A stretch of 44,667 bases of DNA, taken from Candidatus Latescibacterota bacterium. Its GTDB lineage: Bacteria; Latescibacterota; UBA2968; UBA8231. The notes beneath the pieces were generated by a model. That model saw only the letters and a list, made by a program, of their open reading frames with translations, searched no databases and was not told the origin of the DNA. Positions 32,215 through 40,732 of this stretch are shown in pieces (within the stretch, counting starts at the first letter, position 1; each line of letters starts with the position of its first letter). The position numbers were made by a program, and so were the translations under genes. Location of the stretch: contig JAJDUT010000067.1 of assembly GCA_022826515.1 (NCBI GenBank), positions 1 to 44,667 on the forward strand. Direction: 5' to 3'.

Positions 32215-34176
32215 ATGGAGAATTTGACCGCGACTTCATCCACTCCACAACGGCCCGGCCTCCGCGCCCTCCTCGTCGGCGCAGCCGGTGCTTGGGCCAT
32301 TGGGGCCGGCGTTCCCTATTGCAACATGGTGCTCCACGGCTCTCGGATCGCCTCGTACTTCAACACGCCAGCCGCCATCATTCTCTTCTTCTTTCTGGTC
32401 TTTGTCGGCAACACCCTGCTAGGCTTTATACGTCGCTCGTGGATGCTGAGCCGGGCTGAGTTGGCGCTCATCTACATTATGTGGATTGTCGCCACCTCAA
32501 TCCCCGAATGGGGGCTTACCGCCTTTCTCCTGCCCGATATCACCAGCGTCATCTACTATGCCACGCCCGAGAACAACTGGGCTGAGCTCCTCCATCCACT
32601 CATTCCCGATTGGATCATCCCCCACCACGACTTCGACCAGATCAAAAACTTTTACGAAGGTGCGCCGCAGGGGCAGGGCATCCCTTGGGCGCTGTGGCTG
32701 TCCCCACTGGCGTTGTGGATACCTTTCGTGCTGGCACTCTACGTGGCGATGATTTCCATTGTGGTTGTCTTGCGCAAACAATGGATCGAAAACGAGCGCC
32801 TAATTTTCCCGCTGGTCCAGCTCCCCATCGCCATGCTCCAAGAAGAAGACCAGCGCCCGGGATTACTCAACGCCTTTTTTAAAAATCCGCTGATGTGGAT
32901 CGGCTTTGCCATACCCGCCTTGATCCAGAGCGTCAATGGCCTCAATCACTATTTCCCTTACTTCCCCCGCGTCAGTCTCGGCACCTCAGTCCCGCTCTTC
33001 CGCGACAGCATCCAAATTCCGCTCCGGCTCAGCTTCCAGATGCTGGGCTTTTCCTACTTCGTCAACCGCGACATAGCCTTTGGCCTGTGCTTCTTCTATC
33101 TACTCAACACCGTTCAGCAGGGCATCTTCAACGTACTCGGCGTCCAGAAGATCGATCCCGTACTCGGAGCCTACAGTACCTATACGGGTTCAATCGTCGT
33201 CCACCAGGGATTCGGGGCCGTCATCGCGCTGGTTCTCTTCGGCCTGTGGAATGCCCGCGACCACCTGCGCGCGGTCTGGCGCAAGGCGATCTCCGGTGCC
33301 TCCGACATCGACGATTCCGGTGAAATTCTCTCCTACCGGACTGCACTCTTGATGCTGGCGGGGAGTCTGACCTTTATGGGCGTGTGGCTCTGGCAGTCGG
33401 GGCTGCCCGCCTGGGTCACCCCTATCTATCTCTTTTTTGCTTTTGTGCTCTTCTTAGGCATCACCCGCGTCGTCGCCGAAGGAGGCTTGGCCTTTATCTT
33501 CGCGCCGATGATCGCCTCGGATTTTGTCGCCGCTGGCTTTGGCACCCGCACCATCGGGTCCTCCGGCGTCATGGCCTTGGCCTTTACCTACATCTGGGCC
33601 AGCGACATTCTCACCTTTGTCATGGCCTCCTGCGCCAATGGCCTCAAACTCGCCGAAGAGACCATAAAAAAAGGACGCCGCATCGTCTTTTGGGGCATCC
33701 TCTTGGCCATCCTCGTGACCCTATTTAGCTCGATCTGGGCCATCCTCGATCTAGGCTATCGCTACGGGGGTATCAATACCGATTCCTTCTTCTTTGGCGG
33801 CGCGGCGCGCTACCCCTTTGACAATGCCGCCGCGCGGCTGCAATCCCTCGATGGCCCGCATTGGGAGAACTGGATATATACAACTATTGGTGCCGGGGTT
33901 ATGGTACTTTTGATGGCCGCCCGCCAGCACATCTCTTGGTGGCCCTTCCACCCGTTGGGTTTTCCGATCAGCGCCGTCTTTGGCACGATGTTTTTTAGCG
34001 TGTTCCTAGCTTGGCTCTGCAAGACCCTCGTCCTGCGCTACGGGGGGCCGGCGCTCTATCTCAAAACCCGACCCTTCTTCATGGGCCTGATTCTCGGTCA
34101 GTTTGTCACGGCCGGCATCTGGTATGCCATAGACTATTGGGCCGGCGAAAGCGGCAACGCTGTAATGAGTTGGTAG
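32215..34176 (+). CDS. Polytopic membrane protein, DUF6785/DUF6784 (OPT-like) type
   Basis: 653 residues with roughly 13-15 hydrophobic segments spread over the whole length. Conserved-looking loops include LSRAELALIYIMWIVA (about 80-95), PEWGLTAFLLPDITSVIYYATPENNWAEL, KQWIENERLIFPLVQLP, a GITRVVAEGGLAFIFAPM segment near 420 and FHPLGFPIS near 580. I recall this pattern from uncharacterised DUF6785/DUF6784 proteins of Planctomycetes, Poribacteria and related lineages, which resemble oligopeptide-type (OPT) transporters. Substrate unknown. It has its own promoter, diverges from one discoidin/FlgD paralogue and converges with 6 bp spacing on another, so it is embedded in the surface-protein block. 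Confidence 0.7.
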   Translation: MENLTATSSTPQRPGLRALLVGAAGAWAIGAGVPYCNMVLHGSRIASYFNTPAAIILFFFLVFVGNTLLGFIRRSWMLSRAELALIYIMWIVATSIPEWGLTAFLLPDITSVIYYATPENNWAELLHPLIPDWIIPHHDFDQIKNFYEGAPQGQGIPWALWLSPLALWIPFVLALYVAMISIVVVLRKQWIENERLIFPLVQLPIAMLQEEDQRPGLLNAFFKNPLMWIGFAIPALIQSVNGLNHYFPYFPRVSLGTSVPLFRDSIQIPLRLSFQMLGFSYFVNRDIAFGLCFFYLLNTVQQGIFNVLGVQKIDPVLGAYSTYTGSIVVHQGFGAVIALVLFGLWNARDHLRAVWRKAISGASDIDDSGEILSYRTALLMLAGSLTFMGVWLWQSGLPAWVTPIYLFFAFVLFLGITRVVAEGGLAFIFAPMIASDFVAAGFGTRTIGSSGVMALAFTYIWASDILTFVMASCANGLKLAEETIKKGRRIVFWGILLAILVTLFSSIWAILDLGYRYGGINTDSFFFGGAARYPFDNAAARLQSLDGPHWENWIYTTIGAGVMVLLMAARQHISWWPFHPLGFPISAVFGTMFFSVFLAWLCKTLVLRYGGPALYLKTRPFFMGLILGQFVTAGIWYAIDYWAGESGNAVMSW

Positions 34177-34182
34177 CTTAGC

Positions 34183-36327
34183 TCAGTACGCCAGTGAGAG
34201 GGTTCCCACTTGCACTTCTTCGCCGCTGTCGGCACCGAGGGCAATCCGGTATAAATAGATTCCCGGCCTCACCATGACGCCCTGATCGTCCATCCCATCC
34301 CAAGCCAAGATGCTGGACTCTTCCCCGAAAAGGCCGCGCACCGCATTTTGCTCCTGCAGTTGTCGCACTCGACGCCCCGATAAATCATAGATATTGACCG
34401 TCAGCATCCGCGGGGTAGAGACCTCGTGTAACTGAAATTGGAATCGCGCCCAGTCGTTGATCCCATCTCCGTTGGGCGTAAATGGGTTGGGCGCGACCTC
34501 CACCTCGGCTAAGAGCGCGTCGCCCAGCCCGACCGTGCGCACTCCCAGCGCATTACCTGGAAAGTCAACGGTCGCGTCTCCGGGGGAAATGAGCTGTTTG
34601 ACCTCGTTGGCGGTGCTGTCGAATATCCAGCCCTGAAACTGAGTGCCGTAGCGCACTACCCGCGCATCGAATTCTACCTCGATTAGCTTGAATGTATCCC
34701 CCTGTCCGGCCAACTTCGGAAAGCTGGCGACGATGCGGTCATCGAGTATTTCGGGCGGATGTGTGTCGCTGACTTCGACGCCATCGACCCGCACTGAGCG
34801 CACTGCGTTGACCCGCGTCAGCGTAAAAATCTCCAGTCGGTCGAAGCCGTGGCCCGCTTCCAATGTCGGCAGCACGCTGTAGGTGAACTCAGTGTTCTCG
34901 GTGCGCGACGCGTCCAGCGGCCAGATTTCGCCCACCACCTGCAAAGCCGCCGGCCGCGCAAACTGTATTTCCAGTTCCTGCAACTTCGTGCTCTGCTCGA
35001 CGGTTGACAGCACCAAAAGCTGGAACTGAAAGTAGCGCGAAGGCCCCGGCGAGAGGATCTCAGTGCCATCCACCCAAGCGTGGGGTGGTTGCGCGAGATC
35101 GGCCAGTCCCGCCTCCCACGGATAAGGGGCCGACCAGAAGCTCCAGTGCCGCTCGTCCAACGTGGTGAAGCGCTTCTTGATATTGCCGCGCTCGTATTCC
35201 TGCCGAGTTATCGCCTTGAACTCGCCGGCGACCTCGCTGGGCAGCCAGTAGAGGTTGGGATCGCCATCGCTGCCGGAACGGGTGCGAATCAGGATCTTGC
35301 TGCCCGGATCGCGGTCGCCCTTCCAGCGGATCTTGCCCCAAGCCATCTCCTCGCCAAAATCGAGTACCGCGCTGGTGTAGATGGCGCGTGGTACGTAGCC
35401 TTTACCGAATATCTGAAATTCGGCGATCTCCCAGTTGGAGGTTGGGTAGAGCGGGCGAATCGTGACCCACTGGAGAGACTGCAAGGGGAAACGGGCATCG
35501 AGGATGGTTTTTTGGTTTTCTGTATCCCGACGCAAAATAGTCAGACGCGAATCGTTCTTGGAATCTACTTCGCGCGGGGAAATACTTTTAAACCAAGGGC
35601 TATCTTGGGTCCTAAAGGAAGCATGAGCGGCAAAATTTTGCACGCTATTGGCACCGGCGATTTCAAACCACGGCAGGAAATTGTCGGAAAAATCCTCTTC
35701 ACCGAGTGTCTCTTTATCTAGTTTGGGAGGAGCCATCTCTGCGATGATCTGGTCAATTTTGATATCGTTTTTGGACAAGCGAGGAAAGAACCGCACCCGA
35801 TTGATCGGGTAGTCAGCCCCTAAGTCAATGATTAGGTTCTGGACGACAAACTGGCTCCGAATCTCTGGGTCGTCCGTATTGCTAGCGGCAAAGAAGGCCG
35901 CCGTCTGGGGGTCGCCGTCGAACATCGGCCGGATTCTTTCGATCACACCGGTAGTGTGATTGGTTCCGCCCACGGCGATATTGTCGTACAGCCCGCGTGG
36001 AATCCGGTTGCGCACTCCGTCTTGCGCCAAATTCAAGGTGTCCGGCACCCAGAAGGGACGCATCCAGAGCACCCCAGTGCTATCGACGTTCACCATCAGC
36101 GTGTCATTCCACGTGGGGTGGGAGTCTGGAGCACTGAATGGGACCCGATCTTGGATTTGGCCATCCGGTCCGATAATTAGGTACTCCCCAGGCTCATACG
36201 ATATCGCCGCCGACCACGGGTTTCCGTCCTCGCCCCCGAGCCGATAGACGTTATATGCTTCTGCCAGCGTCGCCGCAAAAGCGAGCGCTCCACAGGCTAC
36301 CAACGATACGCATCGCAAGGTATTCAT
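34183..36327 (-). CDS. Exported protein: discoidin-like region and C-terminal FlgD-Ig domain (shortest paralogue)
   Basis: 714 residues with a signal peptide (cleavage near LAEAYN, 21-26). The discoidin-like region has PMFDGDPQTAAFF (134-146) and NLIIDLGADYPINRVRFFPR (164-183). ILIRTRSGSDGDPNLYW (345-361), SPGPSRYFQF (426-435), VGEIWP (465-470) and HGFDRLEIFTLTRV (493-506) match its paralogues. The FlgD-Ig domain reads VAPNPFTPNGDGIND (611-625), IYDLSGRRVRQL (646-657), AWDGMDDQG (675-683) and RPGIYLYRIAL (687-697), ending GTLSLAY. It lacks the inserted repeats of the 1090-residue protein and the cysteine modules of the 992-residue one, so it probably shows the core architecture. GAGGAG precedes the ATG. 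It diverges from the DUF4175 gene across 211 bp; the AT-rich part (about 36357-36400) probably holds its promoter. Confidence 0.85.
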   Translation of the reverse strand: MNTLRCVSLVACGALAFAATLAEAYNVYRLGGEDGNPWSAAISYEPGEYLIIGPDGQIQDRVPFSAPDSHPTWNDTLMVNVDSTGVLWMRPFWVPDTLNLAQDGVRNRIPRGLYDNIAVGGTNHTTGVIERIRPMFDGDPQTAAFFAASNTDDPEIRSQFVVQNLIIDLGADYPINRVRFFPRLSKNDIKIDQIIAEMAPPKLDKETLGEEDFSDNFLPWFEIAGANSVQNFAAHASFRTQDSPWFKSISPREVDSKNDSRLTILRRDTENQKTILDARFPLQSLQWVTIRPLYPTSNWEIAEFQIFGKGYVPRAIYTSAVLDFGEEMAWGKIRWKGDRDPGSKILIRTRSGSDGDPNLYWLPSEVAGEFKAITRQEYERGNIKKRFTTLDERHWSFWSAPYPWEAGLADLAQPPHAWVDGTEILSPGPSRYFQFQLLVLSTVEQSTKLQELEIQFARPAALQVVGEIWPLDASRTENTEFTYSVLPTLEAGHGFDRLEIFTLTRVNAVRSVRVDGVEVSDTHPPEILDDRIVASFPKLAGQGDTFKLIEVEFDARVVRYGTQFQGWIFDSTANEVKQLISPGDATVDFPGNALGVRTVGLGDALLAEVEVAPNPFTPNGDGINDWARFQFQLHEVSTPRMLTVNIYDLSGRRVRQLQEQNAVRGLFGEESSILAWDGMDDQGVMVRPGIYLYRIALGADSGEEVQVGTLSLAY

Positions 36328-36538
36328 TCGCGCTGCTCTCCTCGCTAATATCTGGATCAGCTTTTATAAGAGGGTATCAATATAATAAAGGCTATAGCGA
36401 TCAGCACGATAAAACGAACTACCATACACTCTAATTGGCCGTCTGGCGGCGGCAGCACCCCTGCGCTAACTTTATTCTTCTACGCGGAACCACGCTCCGC
36501 ACCGCAACATCTATACAACGATCCCAACCCTAATTCCC

Positions 36539-39500
36539 ATGGACCACAGTTCACTCTCACCCCTTCTCACACACCTAGCCGCACTGCGCCGCCGCGCCTT
36601 GGGCCTAACCATATGCTCTGCGTTGGCCTTGGGTCTAGCCGCAGGCTTGATGTCTGTCTTGCTGTGGGTCCTGCTCGAAGCGCTTTTTTTTCTTTCGCCA
36701 CCCTGGCGCACGGGCTTGGGCCTCTTGGCACTTTTGAGTACCGGAGGGATGCTGGCATTTGCTCTCAGGCGGCACTTGCCCGTTCTCCTCTCGCAGCATC
36801 GCTTCGCCCTCTTCGTCGAGAGGCGCTGTCCTCCGCTCCAACAGCGGCTGATTAGCGCCTTAGAGCTATCCGATGCAGACTCAGCCCAGCACTCGCCCGC
36901 GCTGCTTGCGGCTGTGCGCGAGCGGGCCGCCGAGCTCTTACGCGCCGCCAATCCGGCCCAAATCCTCGACCGTCGGCCGCTCTACGCTTACCTGCGCCTG
37001 CTCGGCGGCTCAGCGGCTGTCGCGCTTCTCTGCGGAGTCCTGTTTGGCGACGACCTCGCCCAAGCCGCCCAGCGCTGTGCCCATCCGCTCACCGCGTACG
37101 AGCGACCGCCGCGCACCCTGATCACCGTCCGTCCCGGCAACCTCGAAATCATCAAGGGCGAAGACGCTACCCTGCAAGTGCATTTTGCTGGCGACAAGCC
37201 GCGTCGCGCCCGCATCGTGCGCCGCGCAAGCGCAGAAGCACCCTACCAGATCGAAGAGCTCGTGGTCGATCGCGCCGACTCCGTCACCTACACCTTTCCC
37301 CAAGTCCAGCAGTCCTTCCACTACGCCATCGCAGTCGGCGACGACCGCTCGCCCGAATACGAGGTGCGCGTCATCGACCCTCCGGCCGTCAAGCGCTTGC
37401 GCCTGCACTACCAGTATCCTGCTTACAGCCAACTGCCCGACCGCATTGAAGAAGAAGGCGGCGACATCCAGGGCCTGCCCGGTACCCGCGTCGCCCTTGA
37501 AGTCACGGCTAACAAGCCCCTGTCCAAGGCCGCCTTGGTCCTCGACGACACCTTGTCGCTAGCCGCCCAACTCGACGGCGCGACTGCCCGCATCGCCTTG
37601 CAAATCGAGCGCCCGGGTGCGTACCACATCGCCCTCGTCGATCGCAAGGGCGCGACAAACCGCGACCCCATCCGCTACGCCATCCAAGTGCGCGAAGACC
37701 AGAAGCCAGTAATCGCCATCACCGATCCCGGCCGCGACAGCGACCTGCCCGAGTCCCTCAAGGTGCTGCTCAAGGCCGAGGCCAGCGACGACTTTTCCGT
37801 CGAGGAAATCGCCTTGGTCTATCGAGTCAACAACGGCTCCGAACAGCGCCGAGCTTTGCCCATCAATCCCCAGCGCGAGGTACTCATCAGCCACATCTGG
37901 GACCTATCAGCCGCTAACCTCTTGCCCGAAGACCGCATCTACTACCACCTAGAAGCCCTCGACAACAATCAAGTGGCCGGTCCGCAAAAGGGTCAGAGCC
38001 GCCAGTACGTGCTGCGCTTCCCCTCCCTGTACGAACTCTACTCAGAGGCCGACCAAGCCCAGGAGGAACAACTCTCCTCCTTGGAGGAACTCGCAGCCGA
38101 GGGACAGGCTCATCAGGAGTACATCGAGCGGGTGCGCCGCGAACTGCTCAAAAGCGAGGAACTGAGTTGGGAGCAAAAGAAGGAACTCGAATCAACACTC
38201 GCAGCCGAGGCTGAGCGCGCCCGCGCCGTAGAGGAACTCGCGGCTGAATTGGAGAAAACCATTGACTCCATGCAGGACGAGGGCACGGGCAGCGAAGAGC
38301 TGCTCGACAAGCTCAACCACATCCGCGAACTCATGGGCGACATCGCCACCCCTGAAATGCAGCAGGCCCTCGCCGACCTACAAAAAGCTGCCACCGACCC
38401 AGACCCCCGAATCCTCGCCGAAGCCCTCAAGCGCTTCAACGAAGACCAGCAAGCCTTCCAGCAGCGGCTCGACCGCACCATTGCCTTGCTCGAACAAGTG
38501 CGTACTGAGCAGCAGCTTCGCGCCATCGTCGAGCAAGCCGCGGAACTAGCCCGCCGCCAGAGCCAGATCAACCGCGAGCTTGCGGACGGCCAGAGCGGCC
38601 TGCGCCAGCAGCTACAGGAAGGCAGTTTGCAGCGCGACACCGAACGGCTCGCCGAGCAGCTCCAGGAATTGAGCGATTCCACAGCCGAGCAAAACCCCGC
38701 GCTCTCTGAACAGCTAGCGCACCGAGCCGAGGACGTAGAGACTAAGGCTCTCTCCGAACGGATGCGCCAGATGGTGCGCCAGATGCGGGCCAAATCCCCA
38801 GGTGAGGCCCAGCAGACCGGGCAGGCTCTGGCCGCAGACCTCGACGCGCTAGCCGAGGACTTGCAGCAGATGCAAGACGAATACCTCGCAGCAGAAAAGG
38901 ACCAACTCAGCCGCGAGTTGCGCCGCGCCATGCGCGATCTCGTCCAACTATCTCAACGCCAAGAGAGCCTATTTACCGACGCCCGCGCCCAAGATGGCTC
39001 GACGACTCGACTGAGCGGTTCGGCTGAGCTCACCGTCGAAGCCTCGCCGAAGTCTGAGCGCACCGAAGTCCAATTCGCGCTCATGCAAGGCACTAGTCAG
39101 GTCGTGGAGCGCATCGCCGCCGTGGGCCGGCGCACCTTGGCCCTCACCCCCAATCTAAGCGCAACCATCGGCTACGCCCTGCGCGAGATGCACGACGCAG
39201 CACAGCGCCTCGGCCAGCGGGATGTGCAGGGGGCGCACCATTTCCAGCGGAAGGCCATGCGCTATCTCAACGAGACCGCGCTCCTCCTGCGCGAGAGCCT
39301 CGACAACCTCGCCAAGGCGCAGACCCCTTCGGCCTTTGCCGAGGCCATGCAGCAGTTGCTCGGCCTCTCCGAACAGCAGAGCCACCTCAACCAAGCATCC
39401 GAGCAGGCCATGGGCCAGATGCCAGGCCCTTCACTCCAACAGCAAATCGCACGCCTCAGCGCCCAACAGCAGGGCCTCATGCAGGCACTCGACGAGATCT

Positions 39501-39886
39501 CCCGCTCGCTGCGCGGGCACCGAGGGGCGCAACAGCGCGTGCAGGCCATCCAGAACGAGATGCGGGACGTACTCGCCGACTTGCAGCGCGGGCGGCTCAC
39601 CCAGCGCACGCGGCAAAATCAGGAGCGCATCTACCAGCGCATGCTCGACGCCAGCCGCTCCATCCACAGCCGTGGCTTTGACGAAAAGCGGCGCAGCATC
39701 ACGGCCACCGACCAGCCCTACACTGGCCCGACCGCCTTACCCGCCGATCGCGGGCAGACGCCCAACCTGTGGCGCGAAGCCCTACGCCAAGCGCTCGCCG
39801 GCCCTTATCCCGAGGAGTACCGCGCCTTGCTCCGGCGCTACTACGACCAAATCTACCAAGACCTGCAAACGCGCGAGGCCCCATGA
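36539..39886 (+). CDS. DUF4175-type membrane protein with a very long coiled coil
   Basis: 1115 residues. Two transmembrane helices (about 20-45 and 55-77) and a third near 152-170 precede an Ig-like beta-rich region (about 190-400; EYEVRVIDPPAVKRLRLHYQYPAY, YAIQVREDQKPVIAITDPG). A glutamine- and glutamate-rich coiled coil follows (about 440-1070). This layout matches the DUF4175 family, envelope proteins of unknown function. The start has no clear Shine-Dalgarno sequence. The stop overlaps the ATG of the next gene (ATGA), and the next two genes follow without a gap, so the three form one operon. A scaffold reaching across the periplasm is plausible, by inference from shape only. Confidence 0.8.
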   Translation: MDHSSLSPLLTHLAALRRRALGLTICSALALGLAAGLMSVLLWVLLEALFFLSPPWRTGLGLLALLSTGGMLAFALRRHLPVLLSQHRFALFVERRCPPLQQRLISALELSDADSAQHSPALLAAVRERAAELLRAANPAQILDRRPLYAYLRLLGGSAAVALLCGVLFGDDLAQAAQRCAHPLTAYERPPRTLITVRPGNLEIIKGEDATLQVHFAGDKPRRARIVRRASAEAPYQIEELVVDRADSVTYTFPQVQQSFHYAIAVGDDRSPEYEVRVIDPPAVKRLRLHYQYPAYSQLPDRIEEEGGDIQGLPGTRVALEVTANKPLSKAALVLDDTLSLAAQLDGATARIALQIERPGAYHIALVDRKGATNRDPIRYAIQVREDQKPVIAITDPGRDSDLPESLKVLLKAEASDDFSVEEIALVYRVNNGSEQRRALPINPQREVLISHIWDLSAANLLPEDRIYYHLEALDNNQVAGPQKGQSRQYVLRFPSLYELYSEADQAQEEQLSSLEELAAEGQAHQEYIERVRRELLKSEELSWEQKKELESTLAAEAERARAVEELAAELEKTIDSMQDEGTGSEELLDKLNHIRELMGDIATPEMQQALADLQKAATDPDPRILAEALKRFNEDQQAFQQRLDRTIALLEQVRTEQQLRAIVEQAAELARRQSQINRELADGQSGLRQQLQEGSLQRDTERLAEQLQELSDSTAEQNPALSEQLAHRAEDVETKALSERMRQMVRQMRAKSPGEAQQTGQALAADLDALAEDLQQMQDEYLAAEKDQLSRELRRAMRDLVQLSQRQESLFTDARAQDGSTTRLSGSAELTVEASPKSERTEVQFALMQGTSQVVERIAAVGRRTLALTPNLSATIGYALREMHDAAQRLGQRDVQGAHHFQRKAMRYLNETALLLRESLDNLAKAQTPSAFAEAMQQLLGLSEQQSHLNQASEQAMGQMPGPSLQQQIARLSAQQQGLMQALDEISRSLRGHRGAQQRVQAIQNEMRDVLADLQRGRLTQRTRQNQERIYQRMLDASRSIHSRGFDEKRRSITATDQPYTGPTALPADRGQTPNLWREALRQALAGPYPEEYRALLRRYYDQIYQDLQTREAP

Positions 39887-40728
39887 GAATACCCGCCCTC
39901 ATCTGCGTCCTCGGCCTGTGGAGCACGGCTCCTGCGACCGCCGACCCACAAGCGCAAGACTTCGGCGAGCTCAGTCGAGCCGTCGAGCAAGCGCGCCTGT
40001 TGCTTGAGCACGACGTCAAAGGCGCTTGCACCGTCCTGCAAGCAGTGGTCGAAGCCCCGCAGCGCGGCCCGTGGACCGAGCCAGCCCGGCTGCTGTTCGC
40101 CGAGTGCAACTTGCGCCTCGGCGATCTAGACCGCGCCGACCGCTTGTGGGCGGACTTGGAAAAGCGCGGCGGTCCGGCTGCGTACGCGGCGCGCTATCAC
40201 CGCGCCGAACTGCTCTACTTCCGCGGTGACTTTGCCGCAGCTACAGCCGCCTTGGCCGTGCTGGGCGCAGCCGACCCAAGCCATGTCCTCGCCAACGATG
40301 TCCTCGCCCTGCTGGCCGTCTGCGAAGAATACGCCGCGTCCGCTGGCCTCGCCGATCTCAGCCGCGCTCAGCTCCTAGAGCGGCAAGGGCAGAGCGAAGC
40401 AGCCGACGCGCACTGGGCTGCCCTCGAAGAGGGTGCCGACCCGGGCCTTGCCGAGTGGAGTTTGCTCATCCGCGCCGAGCTGCGCGCCCAACAAGACCGT
40501 CTCGACGAGGCTATGGCCCTATACCAGCGCCAAATCGCCCGCTTCCCCCAAGGCGAGCACATCGTCGCTGCTCACCTCGGCCTAGCCGCGCTCTACGAGC
40601 ACCAAGGCGCGATAGAGCAGGCCCTCAAAACCTACGAGACCGCGCTCCTTCAGCACCCGCACGACGCCCGCGCCCCAGAGGCGCGCCTGCACATCGAGCG
40701 GCTCCGCCACCTACGCGAAAGCGGCTGA
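39883..40728 (+). CDS. Exported TPR-repeat protein
   Basis: 281 residues from the ATG at 39883, chosen because it overlaps the upstream stop as ATGA and gives a signal peptide (MRIPALICVLGLWSTAPATA). An upstream in-frame start at 39769 would overlap the DUF4175 gene by 118 bp. The mature protein is Ala/Leu-rich helical pairs of TPR type: ARLLFAECNLRLGDLDRADRLWADLEK, ELRAQQDRLDEAMALYQRQIARFP, LGLAALYEHQGAIEQALKTYETALLQHP. Probably a periplasmic adaptor for the DUF4175 protein or the protein encoded next. The following gene starts four bases after its stop. Confidence 0.85.
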   Translation: MRIPALICVLGLWSTAPATADPQAQDFGELSRAVEQARLLLEHDVKGACTVLQAVVEAPQRGPWTEPARLLFAECNLRLGDLDRADRLWADLEKRGGPAAYAARYHRAELLYFRGDFAAATAALAVLGAADPSHVLANDVLALLAVCEEYAASAGLADLSRAQLLERQGQSEAADAHWAALEEGADPGLAEWSLLIRAELRAQQDRLDEAMALYQRQIARFPQGEHIVAAHLGLAALYEHQGAIEQALKTYETALLQHPHDARAPEARLHIERLRHLRESG

Positions 40729-40732
40729 CCTC

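Noticed and set aside
15927..36327. Claim of a complete type IX secretion system
   Set aside because: Only cargo-like C-terminal domains are seen; no PorU, PorV, SprA or gliding genes are in the window.
38113..38931. 272-codon Ser/Arg/Cys-rich frame opposite the DUF4175 coiled coil
   Set aside because: Composition is what results from reading Gln/Glu/Leu-rich codons backwards; no start signal.
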